DNA from: Pseudomonas sp. FP2335
GTDB taxonomy: Bacteria > Pseudomonadota > Gammaproteobacteria > Pseudomonadales > Pseudomonadaceae
Direction: 5' to 3'
Length of the DNA stretch: 64,000 nt
Assembly: GCF_030687535.1 (NCBI RefSeq)
Contig: NZ_CP117437.1
Location: forward strand, 5,763,501 to 5,827,500
How positions within the stretch are numbered: the stretch's first letter is position 1; the number at the start of each line of letters is the position of its first letter. The notes below the pieces were generated by a model, which saw nothing but the letters and a program-made list of their open reading frames with translations, did no database searches and was not told where the DNA came from. Of the stretch, positions 28,761 to 37,417 are shown piece by piece. A program made the translations under genes and the position numbers.

Positions 28761-30656
28761 TTAAGCAGTGGCGTGGCGCTTCTCAGCCAACCGACTGCGG
28801 CCATACAACACCACAATCGCCAGGATCGCCACCGCCTGCGCACTCAACGAGTACGCATCGGCATGAATCCCTAGCCAGTCAAAGTCAAAAAATGCTACCG
28901 GCCGCGTACCGAAGATGCCGGCTTCTTGCAGCGCCTTCACGCCATGCCCGGCAAACACCACCGACAACGCACACAGCAGCGCTGCGTTGATGCCGAAGAA
29001 CAGTGCCAATGGCAGCTTCGCCGAACCGCGCAGGATCACCCACGCCAGGCCCACCAACAGCACCAGCGCCGTGGCGCCGCCGGCCAGCACCGCGTTGTGC
29101 CCGGCCGGACCGGCTTGCAGCCACAGGGTTTCGTAGAACAGGATCACTTCGAACAGCTCGCGGTACACCGAGAAGAACGCCAGCATCGCAAAACCAAAGC
29201 GCCCGCCGCCGCCAACCAGGCTGCTCTTGATGTAGTCCTGCCAGGCGGCGGCGTGACGACGGTCGTGCATCCACACGCCGAGCCACAGCACCATCACACT
29301 GGCGAACAGCGCCGTGCAGCCTTCAAGCAGTTCGCGCTGGGCGCCGCTGACGTCAATCACATACGCCGCCAGCGCCCAGGTCGCCAGCCCGGCCAACAGC
29401 GCCAGGCCCCAGCCGACGTTGACGCTGCGCACCGCCGACTGCTGGCCGGTGTTGCGCAGGAACGCGAGGATTGCCGCCAGCACCAGGATCGCTTCCAGGC
29501 CTTCGCGCAGCAGGATCAGCAAGCCGGAGATGTAGCTCAACGACCAACTCAGGCCATCGCTGCCGAGCAAGCCGGCGGATTGCGTGAGCTTGCCCTTGGC
29601 CACGTCCAGGCGCTGTTGCACCTGCTCGATCGGCAACCCGTCCTGCAACGACTGCCGATAGGCCATCAGGGCTTTCTCAGTGTCCTTGCGCACGTTGGCG
29701 TCGACGTTGTCCAGCGAGCTTTCCACCAGCTCGAAGCCTTCCAGGTAGGCGGCGACGGACAGGTCGTAAGCCTGCTCGTGGTCGCCATTGCGGAACGCGG
29801 CGAGACTCTTGTCCAGAGTGCTGGCGGTGTAATCCAGCAACTGCGCCGGGCCACGCTTGACCTGCGGCGGTTGAGCACGCTGGGCGCGGAAGGTCGCGGC
29901 AGCGCTTGGGCCGCTGGCAGCCAGCACTTCATTTGGGGTCTGGCGGGCCAGGTCGGCGAGGTTGAACGGTTGTTCGCTCTTCGCGGCAGCCGGGTCGGCG
30001 GTGAAACCGGCGATGTAGGTGGCCAGGTCCCAGCGCTGACGGTCGTCCAATTGATCGGCGAAAGACGGCATGTCCGTGCCTTCGACGCCCAGGCCGAGGG
30101 TGTTGTAGATCGCGTAGAGGCTCAGGCGATCCAGGCGCGTGGTGTCCGTCAGATTGGCAGGCGGCGGCATCATGCCCATGCCCGCCGGGCCATCACCGGC
30201 CCCGGCAGCACCGTGGCACACCGAGCAATGCTGGGCGTAGAGCGGCGCGCCACGCGTCGGGTCAGGGGTGATCGCCGGAGCCTGGCTGACTTCATACGCC
30301 ACCGCCAGTTGGGCACCCAATTGCCGGGCCTGGCGAGCCACGGTCGCGCCCTCGGCGTGAGCGGTCACGGCCGCCAGCAACTCATCGACGCCCTTTACCA
30401 AGTCGGCCCGCTCGGGCTTCGCCGGCAACTGCGCCACCAACCCCTGCAATACTCCGAGGAACTCCACCTGCTCACGGTATTCGGATTCATCGATGACCTT
30501 GCCCGCTTCCACGGTGGGAGGGTAGTCGGCGCCAATGTAGTCCAGCAAATGCAGGGCCTGTGGGGCGCCTTCGGCAGTCGCGGCCAGCAGGTTGAAGCTG
30601 CACGACATCAGCGCCGGTAGCATCAGCCAGGCGAGAAAACGGAAGGGGGCAGTCAT
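28761..30656 (-). CDS. Cytochrome c-FTR1 fusion iron permease
   Basis: 631 residues. After a signal peptide comes a periplasmic region with a class I cytochrome c: heme motif C144-S-V-C147-H148 and a likely Met196 axial ligand in 'GTDMPSFA'. A helical linker rich in charged residues follows, then the FTR1 permease with two R-E-x-x-E iron motifs, R384-E-G-L-E388 and R499-E-L-F-E503, in about seven membrane helices. FTR1 imports iron coupled to ferrous iron oxidation; the fused heme domain probably receives the electron, replacing the yeast multicopper oxidase. No copper chaperone or periplasmic iron protein is adjacent. It is divergent from the LpoB cluster. Confidence 0.9.
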   Translation of the reverse strand: MTAPFRFLAWLMLPALMSCSFNLLAATAEGAPQALHLLDYIGADYPPTVEAGKVIDESEYREQVEFLGVLQGLVAQLPAKPERADLVKGVDELLAAVTAHAEGATVARQARQLGAQLAVAYEVSQAPAITPDPTRGAPLYAQHCSVCHGAAGAGDGPAGMGMMPPPANLTDTTRLDRLSLYAIYNTLGLGVEGTDMPSFADQLDDRQRWDLATYIAGFTADPAAAKSEQPFNLADLARQTPNEVLAASGPSAAATFRAQRAQPPQVKRGPAQLLDYTASTLDKSLAAFRNGDHEQAYDLSVAAYLEGFELVESSLDNVDANVRKDTEKALMAYRQSLQDGLPIEQVQQRLDVAKGKLTQSAGLLGSDGLSWSLSYISGLLILLREGLEAILVLAAILAFLRNTGQQSAVRSVNVGWGLALLAGLATWALAAYVIDVSGAQRELLEGCTALFASVMVLWLGVWMHDRRHAAAWQDYIKSSLVGGGGRFGFAMLAFFSVYRELFEVILFYETLWLQAGPAGHNAVLAGGATALVLLVGLAWVILRGSAKLPLALFFGINAALLCALSVVFAGHGVKALQEAGIFGTRPVAFFDFDWLGIHADAYSLSAQAVAILAIVVLYGRSRLAEKRHATA

Positions 30657-30794
30657 GAATGAATCTCAAAGGGAAATACGAAGTAACACATTGTTGAGGT
30701 TTAACGGCTTTGACTCAAGGCGTTAGTGAATGGGCGTTTGCAAAACCCTTGAACCGATGATGGCACTTACCGCCGTAAACCGAGCAAAAAGCCA

Positions 30795-30822
30795 TTGTTT
30801 TGCCACTGATGGCGCCTATAAT
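30795..30822 (+). promoter_or_regulatory. Candidate sigma-70 promoter of the lipoprotein cluster
   Basis: TTGTTT, 16-nt spacer, perfect TATAAT (30817-30822), about 90 nt before the first lipoprotein gene. It is the best housekeeping promoter match in this 257-bp divergent gap; no Fur box for the iron permease gene on the other strand was seen. Confidence 0.5.
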
Positions 30823-30913
30823 GCCGCGCCCTGTTATCGCGAAAGGGTCTTTATTGCCTCATGTTTATGAGGAATCTGCACATCAGCTGGTTACTTTCAG
30901 GGAAGAAGTTTGC

Positions 30914-32308
30914 ATGGCATTTCGCGCCGTTACCCCGCTTGCGCTCGTGGCAGTCACGTTGCTGTCCGGTTGCTCGATGTTTCGCAGCTACGACACCGAG
31001 CTGCAGGCCACCAACCAGCAATTGGCCACCGGCAATGTCGACGCGGCCCTGACCCTGTTGGAAAAGAACAACAGCAGCGAAGACAAAGACCTGCTGTATT
31101 TCTTCGAAAAGGGTGAGCTGCTACGGGCCAAGGGCGACCTGAGCGGCAGCCAGACCGCCTGGCGCAGCGCCGACCTGCAAGTCTACAAGTGGGAAGAATC
31201 GGTCAAGTTCGACAGCGACAAGTACCTCGCCCAGTTCGGCAGCTTCCTGGCCAACGACAAGGTGCGCCGCTACGAAGGCTACGACTACGAAAAAGTCATG
31301 CTGACCACCCAGATGGCCTTGAATCTGCTGGCCCTGAATGACTTCGACGGCGCCCGCACCGAAATCAAGAAGACCCACGAGCGCGAAGCCGTGATCGCCG
31401 ACCTGCGTGACAAGGAGTACCTCAAGCGCGAAGACGACGCCGAGCGCCAGGGCGTGACCACCCAGCTCAAAGACCTGCACGGCTACCCGGTGCAAGCCCT
31501 CGACGCACCGGAAGTGGTCGGCCTGAAGAACAGCTACCAAAGTGCGTTCAGCCATTACCTGGCCGGTTTCGTCTACGAAGCCCTCGGCGAAAAAGACCTG
31601 GCTGCCCCCGGCTACCGCAAGGCCGCCGAACTGCGCCCGAACACTCCGCTGCTGGAGAAGGCCCTGCTCGACCTGGACAAATCCAAGGTCGGCGCCGATG
31701 AAACCGACGTGCTGATCGTGATCCAGAGCGGCCTGGCCCCGGCCCGCGATTCGATTCGCCTGCCGCTGCCGATCCCGATCAACGGCAACCTGGTGATCAC
31801 CCCGCTGTCGTTCCCGATTATCAAGCCCGACACGTCCACCCAAGCCTTCGCCCAGATCGGCGTCGACGGCCAGCAACAGAACCTCACTGCGCTCAACAGC
31901 ACCACCGCCATGTCCCGTCGCGCCCTGCGTGACGACATGCCGGGGATCATCCTGCGCACCACCGTGCGCGCCGTCAGCCGTGGCGTGGCGCAAAACAACC
32001 TGAACAAGACCAACCCCATGGCCGGCCTGGTACTAGGTATCGCCTCGGCCGTCGCCGAAGGCGCCGACACGCGCACCTGGCGCACCCTGCCGGACCTGAC
32101 CCAGGTCACCCGCCTGCGCCTCAAGCGCGGCGAGCACCAGGTCAGCCTACCCAACGCTTTGGGCGGCACGCTGGTCACGGTCAAGGCCGACCAGCGTTAC
32201 CAGGTGATCACCCTGCGCGTGGTCGGCAATCAGGTGTTCGCCGGCGGTCTCGCCGCCCACGTGGTGCCGAACGCGGCAACCCAAGCCATCGCCCTCAAAC
32301 AACCTTAA
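30914..32308 (+). CDS. COG3014-like lipoprotein with helical repeats
   Basis: 464 residues. Lipobox L-L-S-G-C20, so anchored by lipid at the cell envelope; no Asp at +2, favouring the outer membrane. The next ~280 residues are helical, TPR-like ('YFFEKGELLRAKGDLSGSQTAWRSAD', 'LNLLALNDFDGARTEIKKTHERE', 'YLAGFVYEALGEKDLAAPGYRKAAEL'); the last 200 residues are beta-rich. It fits the uncharacterised COG3014 group. Start at 30914 is set by GGAAGAAG and the signal peptide. Eleven nt later comes a YcfL gene, then LpoB and a CsgG-like gene, suggesting an envelope complex. Function unknown. Confidence 0.83.
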   Translation: MAFRAVTPLALVAVTLLSGCSMFRSYDTELQATNQQLATGNVDAALTLLEKNNSSEDKDLLYFFEKGELLRAKGDLSGSQTAWRSADLQVYKWEESVKFDSDKYLAQFGSFLANDKVRRYEGYDYEKVMLTTQMALNLLALNDFDGARTEIKKTHEREAVIADLRDKEYLKREDDAERQGVTTQLKDLHGYPVQALDAPEVVGLKNSYQSAFSHYLAGFVYEALGEKDLAAPGYRKAAELRPNTPLLEKALLDLDKSKVGADETDVLIVIQSGLAPARDSIRLPLPIPINGNLVITPLSFPIIKPDTSTQAFAQIGVDGQQQNLTALNSTTAMSRRALRDDMPGIILRTTVRAVSRGVAQNNLNKTNPMAGLVLGIASAVAEGADTRTWRTLPDLTQVTRLRLKRGEHQVSLPNALGGTLVTVKADQRYQVITLRVVGNQVFAGGLAAHVVPNAATQAIALKQP

Positions 32309-32318
32309 GGAGCACGCT

Positions 32319-32690
32319 ATGCGTCATTTCATCCTCGGCGCCCTGGCGCTGGTCCTGCTCGCCGGCTGCGCCACCCCGCCACCACCGGCCCCTGGCAGCG
32401 CCGCGAGCAAAATCGTGGTGATGGGCAAGTTCAAGGGCATCGCCGTCGGCGCCATTCGTGTGGCCCGCGAGAACGGTTTCCTCACCGCCAAGGTGCAGCT
32501 GAGCAACATCACCAGCAGCAACCAGATGATGTATTACCGCTTTGCCTGGCTGGGCGCCGACGGTTTCCCGGTGGGTGATGAAGAAGCCTGGAAGGTGCTG
32601 AGCCTGTACGCCAACCAGGCGACCTTCCTGCCGGCCATTGCCAACCTGCCGCAGGCGGCGGACTTCCGTCTTGAAGTGAAAACCCCTTGA
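32319..32690 (+). CDS. YcfL family lipoprotein (DUF1425)
   Basis: 123 residues. Lipobox L-L-A-G-C17 and a proline-rich linker, then a single beta-sandwich-like domain with 'LSNITSSNQMMYYRFAWLGADGFPV', the YcfL pattern. In E. coli ycfL is directly upstream of lpoB, the same order as here. Its stop overlaps the upstream frame of lpoB but the true lpoB start is 36 nt on. Role unknown, presumably periplasmic-side envelope function. Confidence 0.85.
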   Translation: MRHFILGALALVLLAGCATPPPPAPGSAASKIVVMGKFKGIAVGAIRVARENGFLTAKVQLSNITSSNQMMYYRFAWLGADGFPVGDEEAWKVLSLYANQATFLPAIANLPQAADFRLEVKTP

Positions 32691-32725
32691 GCCGTTCATC
32701 CTTTTTGCTGCTGAGAGATTTCCCC

Positions 32726-33313
32726 ATGTTTGCACGCTTCTCGATTCTCGCCGTGGTTGCCGTCCTGGCCAGCGGTTGCTCCAACACGTCGCCGGTGCTG
32801 GGCGGTAAAAACATCAGCTACGGCGACACCAAGGCCGTGGAACTGGTCACCAACGAGTTCGGTTCCACCGACCTGCAGATGATCGCCGAAAGCATGACCC
32901 GCTCCCTCGCCCAGTCCGGCATCCTGCAAGGCCGCCCGGTGGTGCAGGTGTACGACGTGAAAAACAAGACCAGCGAGTACATCGACACCCGTGAGATCAC
33001 CACGTCGATCAAGACCCAGCTGATGAAGACTGGCACCGCGCGCTTCGCCAGCGACAACACCGACATGCAGAGCCAGGTCGACCAGCTCAAGCTGCAAAAC
33101 CAGAGCGGCCTGTACAAGAAGTCCACGGTGAGCAAGACCGGCAACATGGTCGCTGCCAAGTACCGCCTGGAAGGCTCCATCAGCTCCATAGTCAAGCGCA
33201 GCTCGGACTACAAGGACGTGTTCTACAAATTCAGCCTGCAGTTGATCGACGTCGAGAGCGGTCTGGCTGAATGGATGGACGAAAAAGAAATCCGCAAGAC
33301 CACGGAGCGCTAA
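32726..33313 (+). CDS. lpoB: Penicillin-binding protein activator LpoB
   Basis: 195 residues. Lipobox L-A-S-G-C18; the domain resembles LpoB ('SYGDTKAVELVTNEFGSTDLQMIAESMTRSL', 'YRLEGSISSIVKRSSDYKDVFYKFSLQLIDVESG', ending 'EWMDEKEIRKTTER'). In enterobacteria LpoB is an outer-membrane lipoprotein that reaches through the periplasm to activate the peptidoglycan synthase PBP1b; pseudomonads are better known for LpoP doing this. The linker between lipid anchor and domain is very short here, so it may not span the periplasm in the same way. Confidence 0.85.
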   Translation: MFARFSILAVVAVLASGCSNTSPVLGGKNISYGDTKAVELVTNEFGSTDLQMIAESMTRSLAQSGILQGRPVVQVYDVKNKTSEYIDTREITTSIKTQLMKTGTARFASDNTDMQSQVDQLKLQNQSGLYKKSTVSKTGNMVAAKYRLEGSISSIVKRSSDYKDVFYKFSLQLIDVESGLAEWMDEKEIRKTTER

Positions 33314-33316
33314 GCA

Positions 33317-34057
33317 ATGCGTGCATGGATCGGCATGATCGGCCTGTTGTGTGCCTTTGGCGCCACGGCCGCCCCGAAGATCGCGGTGACCGACCTGGCC
33401 TATCAGGCGCGGGTCGAGGAATACATCCACCAGGTCTCGGCCAGCAACAACTTCCAGGCAAGCGCGTACAACGCCAGTGGCGCGTCGAGCTACAGCGAGT
33501 ACGAAAGCCGCTCCAGCTACATCGAGCAGAACGAGCTGCGTAAATTCAGCGGTGACATCAAGGGCGAGATCCTCAAGTCGCGCCAGTTCCAACTGGTGCA
33601 GGGCACGCCTTACACCGCCGATGCCACAGCTGACGTGTATGACGTGATCAAGCGCATCAAGGCCGGCAATTTCAAAGGCGCGGACTACGTGCTGTTCGGC
33701 ACCCTGTCCGACATCGACTTCACCCAGGACCTCAACGCCATCGACCGCACCAACAGCTACTCGGCGGTGCTGGGCCTGACCCTGGTGGCGGATTTCAGCC
33801 TGATCAATACGCGCACCTTCGAGATCACCTCGGCGTTTACCGCCATGGGCGAAGGCCAGGACACCAAATTGGTCAGCAGCCGCGATGTGCGTGTGAGCCT
33901 GAACCGGCCGCGGGTGGTGAAGGAAGTGTCCAAGACGTTGGGGGAGGATGTGGCACGGCAGTTGGCAGAACAGTTGGGCGGCGGCTATCAAGCGCCAGAC
34001 CAGCCGGTGCTGCGCAACAACTTGCCGAGGGATGAAGCACCGAAGATCTTGCGCTGA
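33317..34057 (+). CDS. CsgG/LpoB-like secreted protein
   Basis: 246 residues with a plain signal peptide (LLCAFGATAA, no lipobox Cys). 'PKIAVTDLAYQARVEEYIHQV', 'ADYVLFGTLSDIDFTQDLN', 'LVADFSLINTRTFEITSAFTAMGEG' recall the CsgG/TolB-N fold shared by LpoB and curli pore proteins. A low-complexity insertion rich in Ser/Tyr/Ala lies near residues 38-65. It starts 3 nt after lpoB stops, so it is the fourth member of the envelope operon. It lacks the curli genes expected around true CsgG. Function unknown. Confidence 0.75.
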   Translation: MRAWIGMIGLLCAFGATAAPKIAVTDLAYQARVEEYIHQVSASNNFQASAYNASGASSYSEYESRSSYIEQNELRKFSGDIKGEILKSRQFQLVQGTPYTADATADVYDVIKRIKAGNFKGADYVLFGTLSDIDFTQDLNAIDRTNSYSAVLGLTLVADFSLINTRTFEITSAFTAMGEGQDTKLVSSRDVRVSLNRPRVVKEVSKTLGEDVARQLAEQLGGGYQAPDQPVLRNNLPRDEAPKILR

Positions 34058-34088
34058 TCAGCTATCTCACAGGCAACATAAAACCAAT

Positions 34089-34175
34089 GTGGGAGCGGGC
34101 TTGCTCGCGAATACGGTGTATCAGTCAGCACATCAGTGACTGACAGACCGTATTCGCGAGCAAGCCCGCTCCCAC
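34089..34175. repeat. REPIN, CTCGCG variant
   Basis: Intact inverted arms (GAGCGGGCTTGCTCGCGA and complement) between convergent gene ends. Confidence 0.9.
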
Positions 34176-34197
34176 TTTTTTAATCCGGTTTCGACAG

Positions 34198-34830
34198 TTA
34201 TGCCGTGGCGCGGTGCAGGCTGGCAAGGAAGCCTGCGGCCCCCACGAATAACCCCGCAAACGTGCGATTCATACGCTTCTGCTGCTTAGGCGTACGCAAC
34301 AACCGCAACACCTTCGACGCCAGCCCCGTATACCCCGCCATCACGATCATATCCACGCAGATCATCGTCGCGCCCAGGATCAGGTACTGGATCAGCAGCG
34401 GCGCCTGCGGGTTCACGAACTGTGGCAGCACCGCGAGCATGAACACCAAGGCCTTGGGGTTGCTCGCGTTGACCAGGAAGCCACGGAACATCATCGCCAG
34501 CGGCTTGCCGATCGGGCGCACGGCCGCGTCGTCGGTCATGTCCACGGGCAAGGCGCGCCATTGCTTGATGGCCAGGTACACCAGGTACGCCACGCCAAAC
34601 CATTTGATCGCGTAGAACGCTGTGGAAGACGTCGCCAGAATGGCACCCAGGCCGCCGGCGACCACGGCAATCTGCATCGCCAGGCCGATTTGCAGGCCGA
34701 TGGCGTTCCAGTAGCCGCGCGCAAAACCGTATTGCAGGCCGCTGGACATCGAGGCGATGGCGCCGGCACCAGGGGAAAGAGAGATGACCCAACTGGCCAC
34801 GAAAAAGGCCAGCCATGTATCGAGTGCCAT
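34198..34830 (-). CDS. LysE/RhtB-family amino acid exporter
   Basis: 210 residues with six hydrophobic segments. RhtB pattern: 'WLAFFVASWVISLSPGAGAIASMSSGLQYG' at the N-terminus and 'FRGFLVNASNPKALVFMLAVLPQF' in the middle. Exports an amino acid or homoserine-type compound from the cytoplasm; substrate not predictable. GAGG lies 6 nt before the ATG at 34830. Stands alone between a REPIN and the MscS-like gene. Confidence 0.92.
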   Translation of the reverse strand: MALDTWLAFFVASWVISLSPGAGAIASMSSGLQYGFARGYWNAIGLQIGLAMQIAVVAGGLGAILATSSTAFYAIKWFGVAYLVYLAIKQWRALPVDMTDDAAVRPIGKPLAMMFRGFLVNASNPKALVFMLAVLPQFVNPQAPLLIQYLILGATMICVDMIVMAGYTGLASKVLRLLRTPKQQKRMNRTFAGLFVGAAGFLASLHRATA

Positions 34831-34902
34831 TACACACCTCATTTCAAATTCGTCGTGAGCGTTAAGCTAACTCCGAGCAACGAGGCCTGGCTATAGATTT
34901 TT

Positions 34903-35457
34903 TTAAGCGGGTGTGATCCAGCGACGCACCGAGCGTTGGAAGAACAGGCTGTTCGGCACCTGCACCATCGCACTGTCAGTCCCGGCCTCCGCGACTTCGA
35001 TCAGTGTGGTGTACAGCAGGTTGATCGCCACCACCCGACCTTTCACCCCGGGTTTGTCGACCGTGTCGACCAACTCGACGATGTCACCGATGCGAAATGG
35101 CCCGACGGTGAAGATCAGGATTGCGCACAGCAGGTTGGAGAGCACCGACCACATGGCGAAGAACGCCACGGCGGCCACGGCGACAAACCCCGACAGCGCC
35201 GTCCACAACACCGTGGCCGACACGCCCACGCGCTCCAGCACAAAGATCAATGCACTGCCCATGATCAGCCAGCGCAGACCGCCGCGAAGCGGCATCAGCA
35301 GCTGCGGCGGGAACGGATAACGCTGGCCCAGGCGCGTCAGGCCCTTGGCGACAAAACGCTGGGCCAGGTAGCCGGCCAGCAGGATCAGCAGGATTTGCAC
35401 ACCAATCCATACAGGCGCGATCCATTGCGCCGGCAGCGGCAGTTGCAGCGCTTCCAT
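34903..35457 (-). CDS. Small-conductance mechanosensitive channel-like protein (MscS family)
   Basis: 184 residues, well short of E. coli MscS (286). Two or three membrane segments, the pore-helix region 'ATVLWTALSGFVAVAAVAFFAMWSVLSNLLCAILIF' and the beta domain start 'GPFRIGDIVELVDTVDKPGVKGRVVAINLLYTTLIE' are present; the C-terminal alpha/beta vestibule is missing. Its ATG shares one base with the stop of the ABC-F gene (TGATG), so the two are translationally coupled. It probably gates under osmotic stress, but the missing vestibule makes channel behaviour uncertain. Confidence 0.87.
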   Translation of the reverse strand: MEALQLPLPAQWIAPVWIGVQILLILLAGYLAQRFVAKGLTRLGQRYPFPPQLLMPLRGGLRWLIMGSALIFVLERVGVSATVLWTALSGFVAVAAVAFFAMWSVLSNLLCAILIFTVGPFRIGDIVELVDTVDKPGVKGRVVAINLLYTTLIEVAEAGTDSAMVQVPNSLFFQRSVRRWITPA

Positions 35458-37367
35458 CAGGACAGCGCCTCCAGCTCCGCTTGCAGGGTTTCAAGCAACT
35501 CGAGGGCCTCCATCCAGGTTTCCTCCAATTGCCCTTCACGCACCTTGAGCTTGGCCTGTTCGGCCAGCAGGTCGCGCAATTCGTCCTTGCGCGCGGCTTC
35601 GTACACGGCGCTGTCGCCCAGGCTGGCTTCGATCTTGGCCAGGCGCTCGTGCACCTTGCCCAGCTCGGCTTCCAGTTTGTCGGCCTCGCGCTTGTGCGGC
35701 GCCAACTGTTGACGCAATGCGGCAGCGGCCTGGCGCTGGGCTTTCTTGTCGGTCTTGTCCGGGTTGACCGGGGTGTTGCTGACCGGCGCGTTGCGCAGGC
35801 GGTAGTCGGTCAGCCAGCGTGCGTAGTCGTCGAGGTCGCCGTCGAACTCTTCGACTTTGCCGTCGGCCACCAGCAGGAAGTTGTCGGTGGTGCTCTTGAG
35901 CAAGTGGCGATCGTGAGACACCACCAGTACCGCACCGCTGAACTCCTGCAAGGCCATGGTCAGCGCCAGGCGCATTTCCAGGTCCAGGTGGTTGGTCGGT
36001 TCGTCGAGCAGCAGCAGGTTCGGCCGGTCCCAGGCGATCAGCGCCAGGGCCAGGCGGGCCTTTTCGCCGCCGGAGAAATTCAGCACCGGCTCGTCGATGC
36101 GAGCGCCACGGAAGTCGAAACCACCGAGGAAGTCACGCAAGGTCTGCTCGCGCTCGGTCGGCGCCAGGCGTTGCAGGTGCAGCAGCGGGCTGGCCTTGGA
36201 GTCGAGGGAGTCCAACTGATGCTGGGCGAAGTAGCCCACCACCGTGTTCTCGCCACGGGTCAGGCGCCCGGCCAGCGGCTCAAGCTCGCCCGACAGGTTC
36301 TTGATCAGCGTCGACTTGCCCGCGCCGTTGGGACCGAGCAAACCGATGCGCGCGCCCGGCGTGAGCTGCAGCTTGACCTTCTCCAGGATGGTTTTGTCGC
36401 CATAACCCAGGCGTGCATCCGAGAGGTCCAGCAGCGGGCTGGAAATTTTTACCGACTCGCGGAAGACAAAGTCGAACGGCGAATCGACGTGGGCCGCCGA
36501 CAGCTCTTCCATGCGCTCCAGCGCCTTGATCCGGCTCTGGGCCTGACGGGCTTTGGTGGCCTGGGCCTTGAACCGGGCGATGTAGCTTTCCATGTGCGCA
36601 CGCTGCGCCTGCTGCTTCTCGAAGGCCTGTTGCTGCTGGGCCAGGCGCTCGGCGCGGGCGCGTTCGAACGCAGTGTAGCCACCACGATAGAGGGTGATTT
36701 TCTTCAGTTCGACGTGGGCGATGTTGTCGACCACGGCGTCGAGGAAATCCCGGTCGTGGGAAATCAGCAGCAAGGTGCCCTGGTAGCTCTTGAGGAAATC
36801 TTCCAGCCACAGGATCGCATCGAGGTCCAAGTGGTTGGTCGGTTCGTCGAGCAGTAACAGGTCGGACGGGCACATCAGCGCCTGGGCCAGGTTCAGGCGC
36901 ATGCGCCAGCCACCGGAGAAGTCGGCGACCGGGCGATCCATCTGTTCGTTGGTGAACCCCAGGCCCGCCAGCATCTTGCGCGCACGGGCGTCGGCGGTGT
37001 AGCCGTCGGCACTGTCGAGCTCCGAATGCAGACGCGCCTGGGCGGCACCGTCCTGGGCTTTCTCGGCCTCGGCCAGGTCGCGCTGCACCTGGCGAAGGCG
37101 CAAGTCGCCATCGAGCACGTAGTCGATCGCGATGCGGTCCAGGGTGTCGATCTCCTGGCGCATATGGGCGATGCGCCAGTCGGCCGGCAGCAAGCAGTCC
37201 CCGGAATCCGGGGTCAGCTCACCCAGCAACAGGGCGAACAACGTGGATTTGCCGGCGCCGTTGGCACCGATCAGGCCGGCTTTGTGACCGGCGTGCAGGG
37301 TCAGCTCGGCGTCTTCGAGAAGACGTTGCGGGCCACGCTGTAATGTTAGGCTTTGAAGTCGGATCAT
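35457..37367 (-). CDS. ABC-F family ATPase (YheS-like)
   Basis: 636 residues, two ABC domains without membrane segments. Walker A motifs 'GLIGANGAGKST' and 'GLLGPNGAGKST', two 'LLLLDEPTNHLDL' Walker B blocks, inter-domain linker rich in Lys/Arg/Gln (residues ~235-300) and a coiled-coil C-terminal extension after 'APVSNTPVNP'. ABC-F proteins act on ribosomes to rescue or tune translation; YheS-type members are housekeeping, not resistance determinants. The start at 37367 (MIRLQSLTL) fits the family. Divergent from the TIGR02444 gene by 50 bp. Confidence 0.93.
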   Translation of the reverse strand: MIRLQSLTLQRGPQRLLEDAELTLHAGHKAGLIGANGAGKSTLFALLLGELTPDSGDCLLPADWRIAHMRQEIDTLDRIAIDYVLDGDLRLRQVQRDLAEAEKAQDGAAQARLHSELDSADGYTADARARKMLAGLGFTNEQMDRPVADFSGGWRMRLNLAQALMCPSDLLLLDEPTNHLDLDAILWLEDFLKSYQGTLLLISHDRDFLDAVVDNIAHVELKKITLYRGGYTAFERARAERLAQQQQAFEKQQAQRAHMESYIARFKAQATKARQAQSRIKALERMEELSAAHVDSPFDFVFRESVKISSPLLDLSDARLGYGDKTILEKVKLQLTPGARIGLLGPNGAGKSTLIKNLSGELEPLAGRLTRGENTVVGYFAQHQLDSLDSKASPLLHLQRLAPTEREQTLRDFLGGFDFRGARIDEPVLNFSGGEKARLALALIAWDRPNLLLLDEPTNHLDLEMRLALTMALQEFSGAVLVVSHDRHLLKSTTDNFLLVADGKVEEFDGDLDDYARWLTDYRLRNAPVSNTPVNPDKTDKKAQRQAAAALRQQLAPHKREADKLEAELGKVHERLAKIEASLGDSAVYEAARKDELRDLLAEQAKLKVREGQLEETWMEALELLETLQAELEALS

Positions 37368-37417
37368 AATGGCGGCGGAGTCTACCAGCTTCGTTGGCCG
37401 CTGGCTTGGGTGTGAAT

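Noticed and set aside
30657..30913. Fur box controlling the cytochrome c-FTR1 gene
   Set aside because: No stretch resembling the 19-bp GATAAT-based consensus was found in this divergent gap.
33317..34057. True curli secretion pore CsgG
   Set aside because: No lipobox cysteine and no csgA, B, E or F homologues nearby; only the fold-level likeness is supported.
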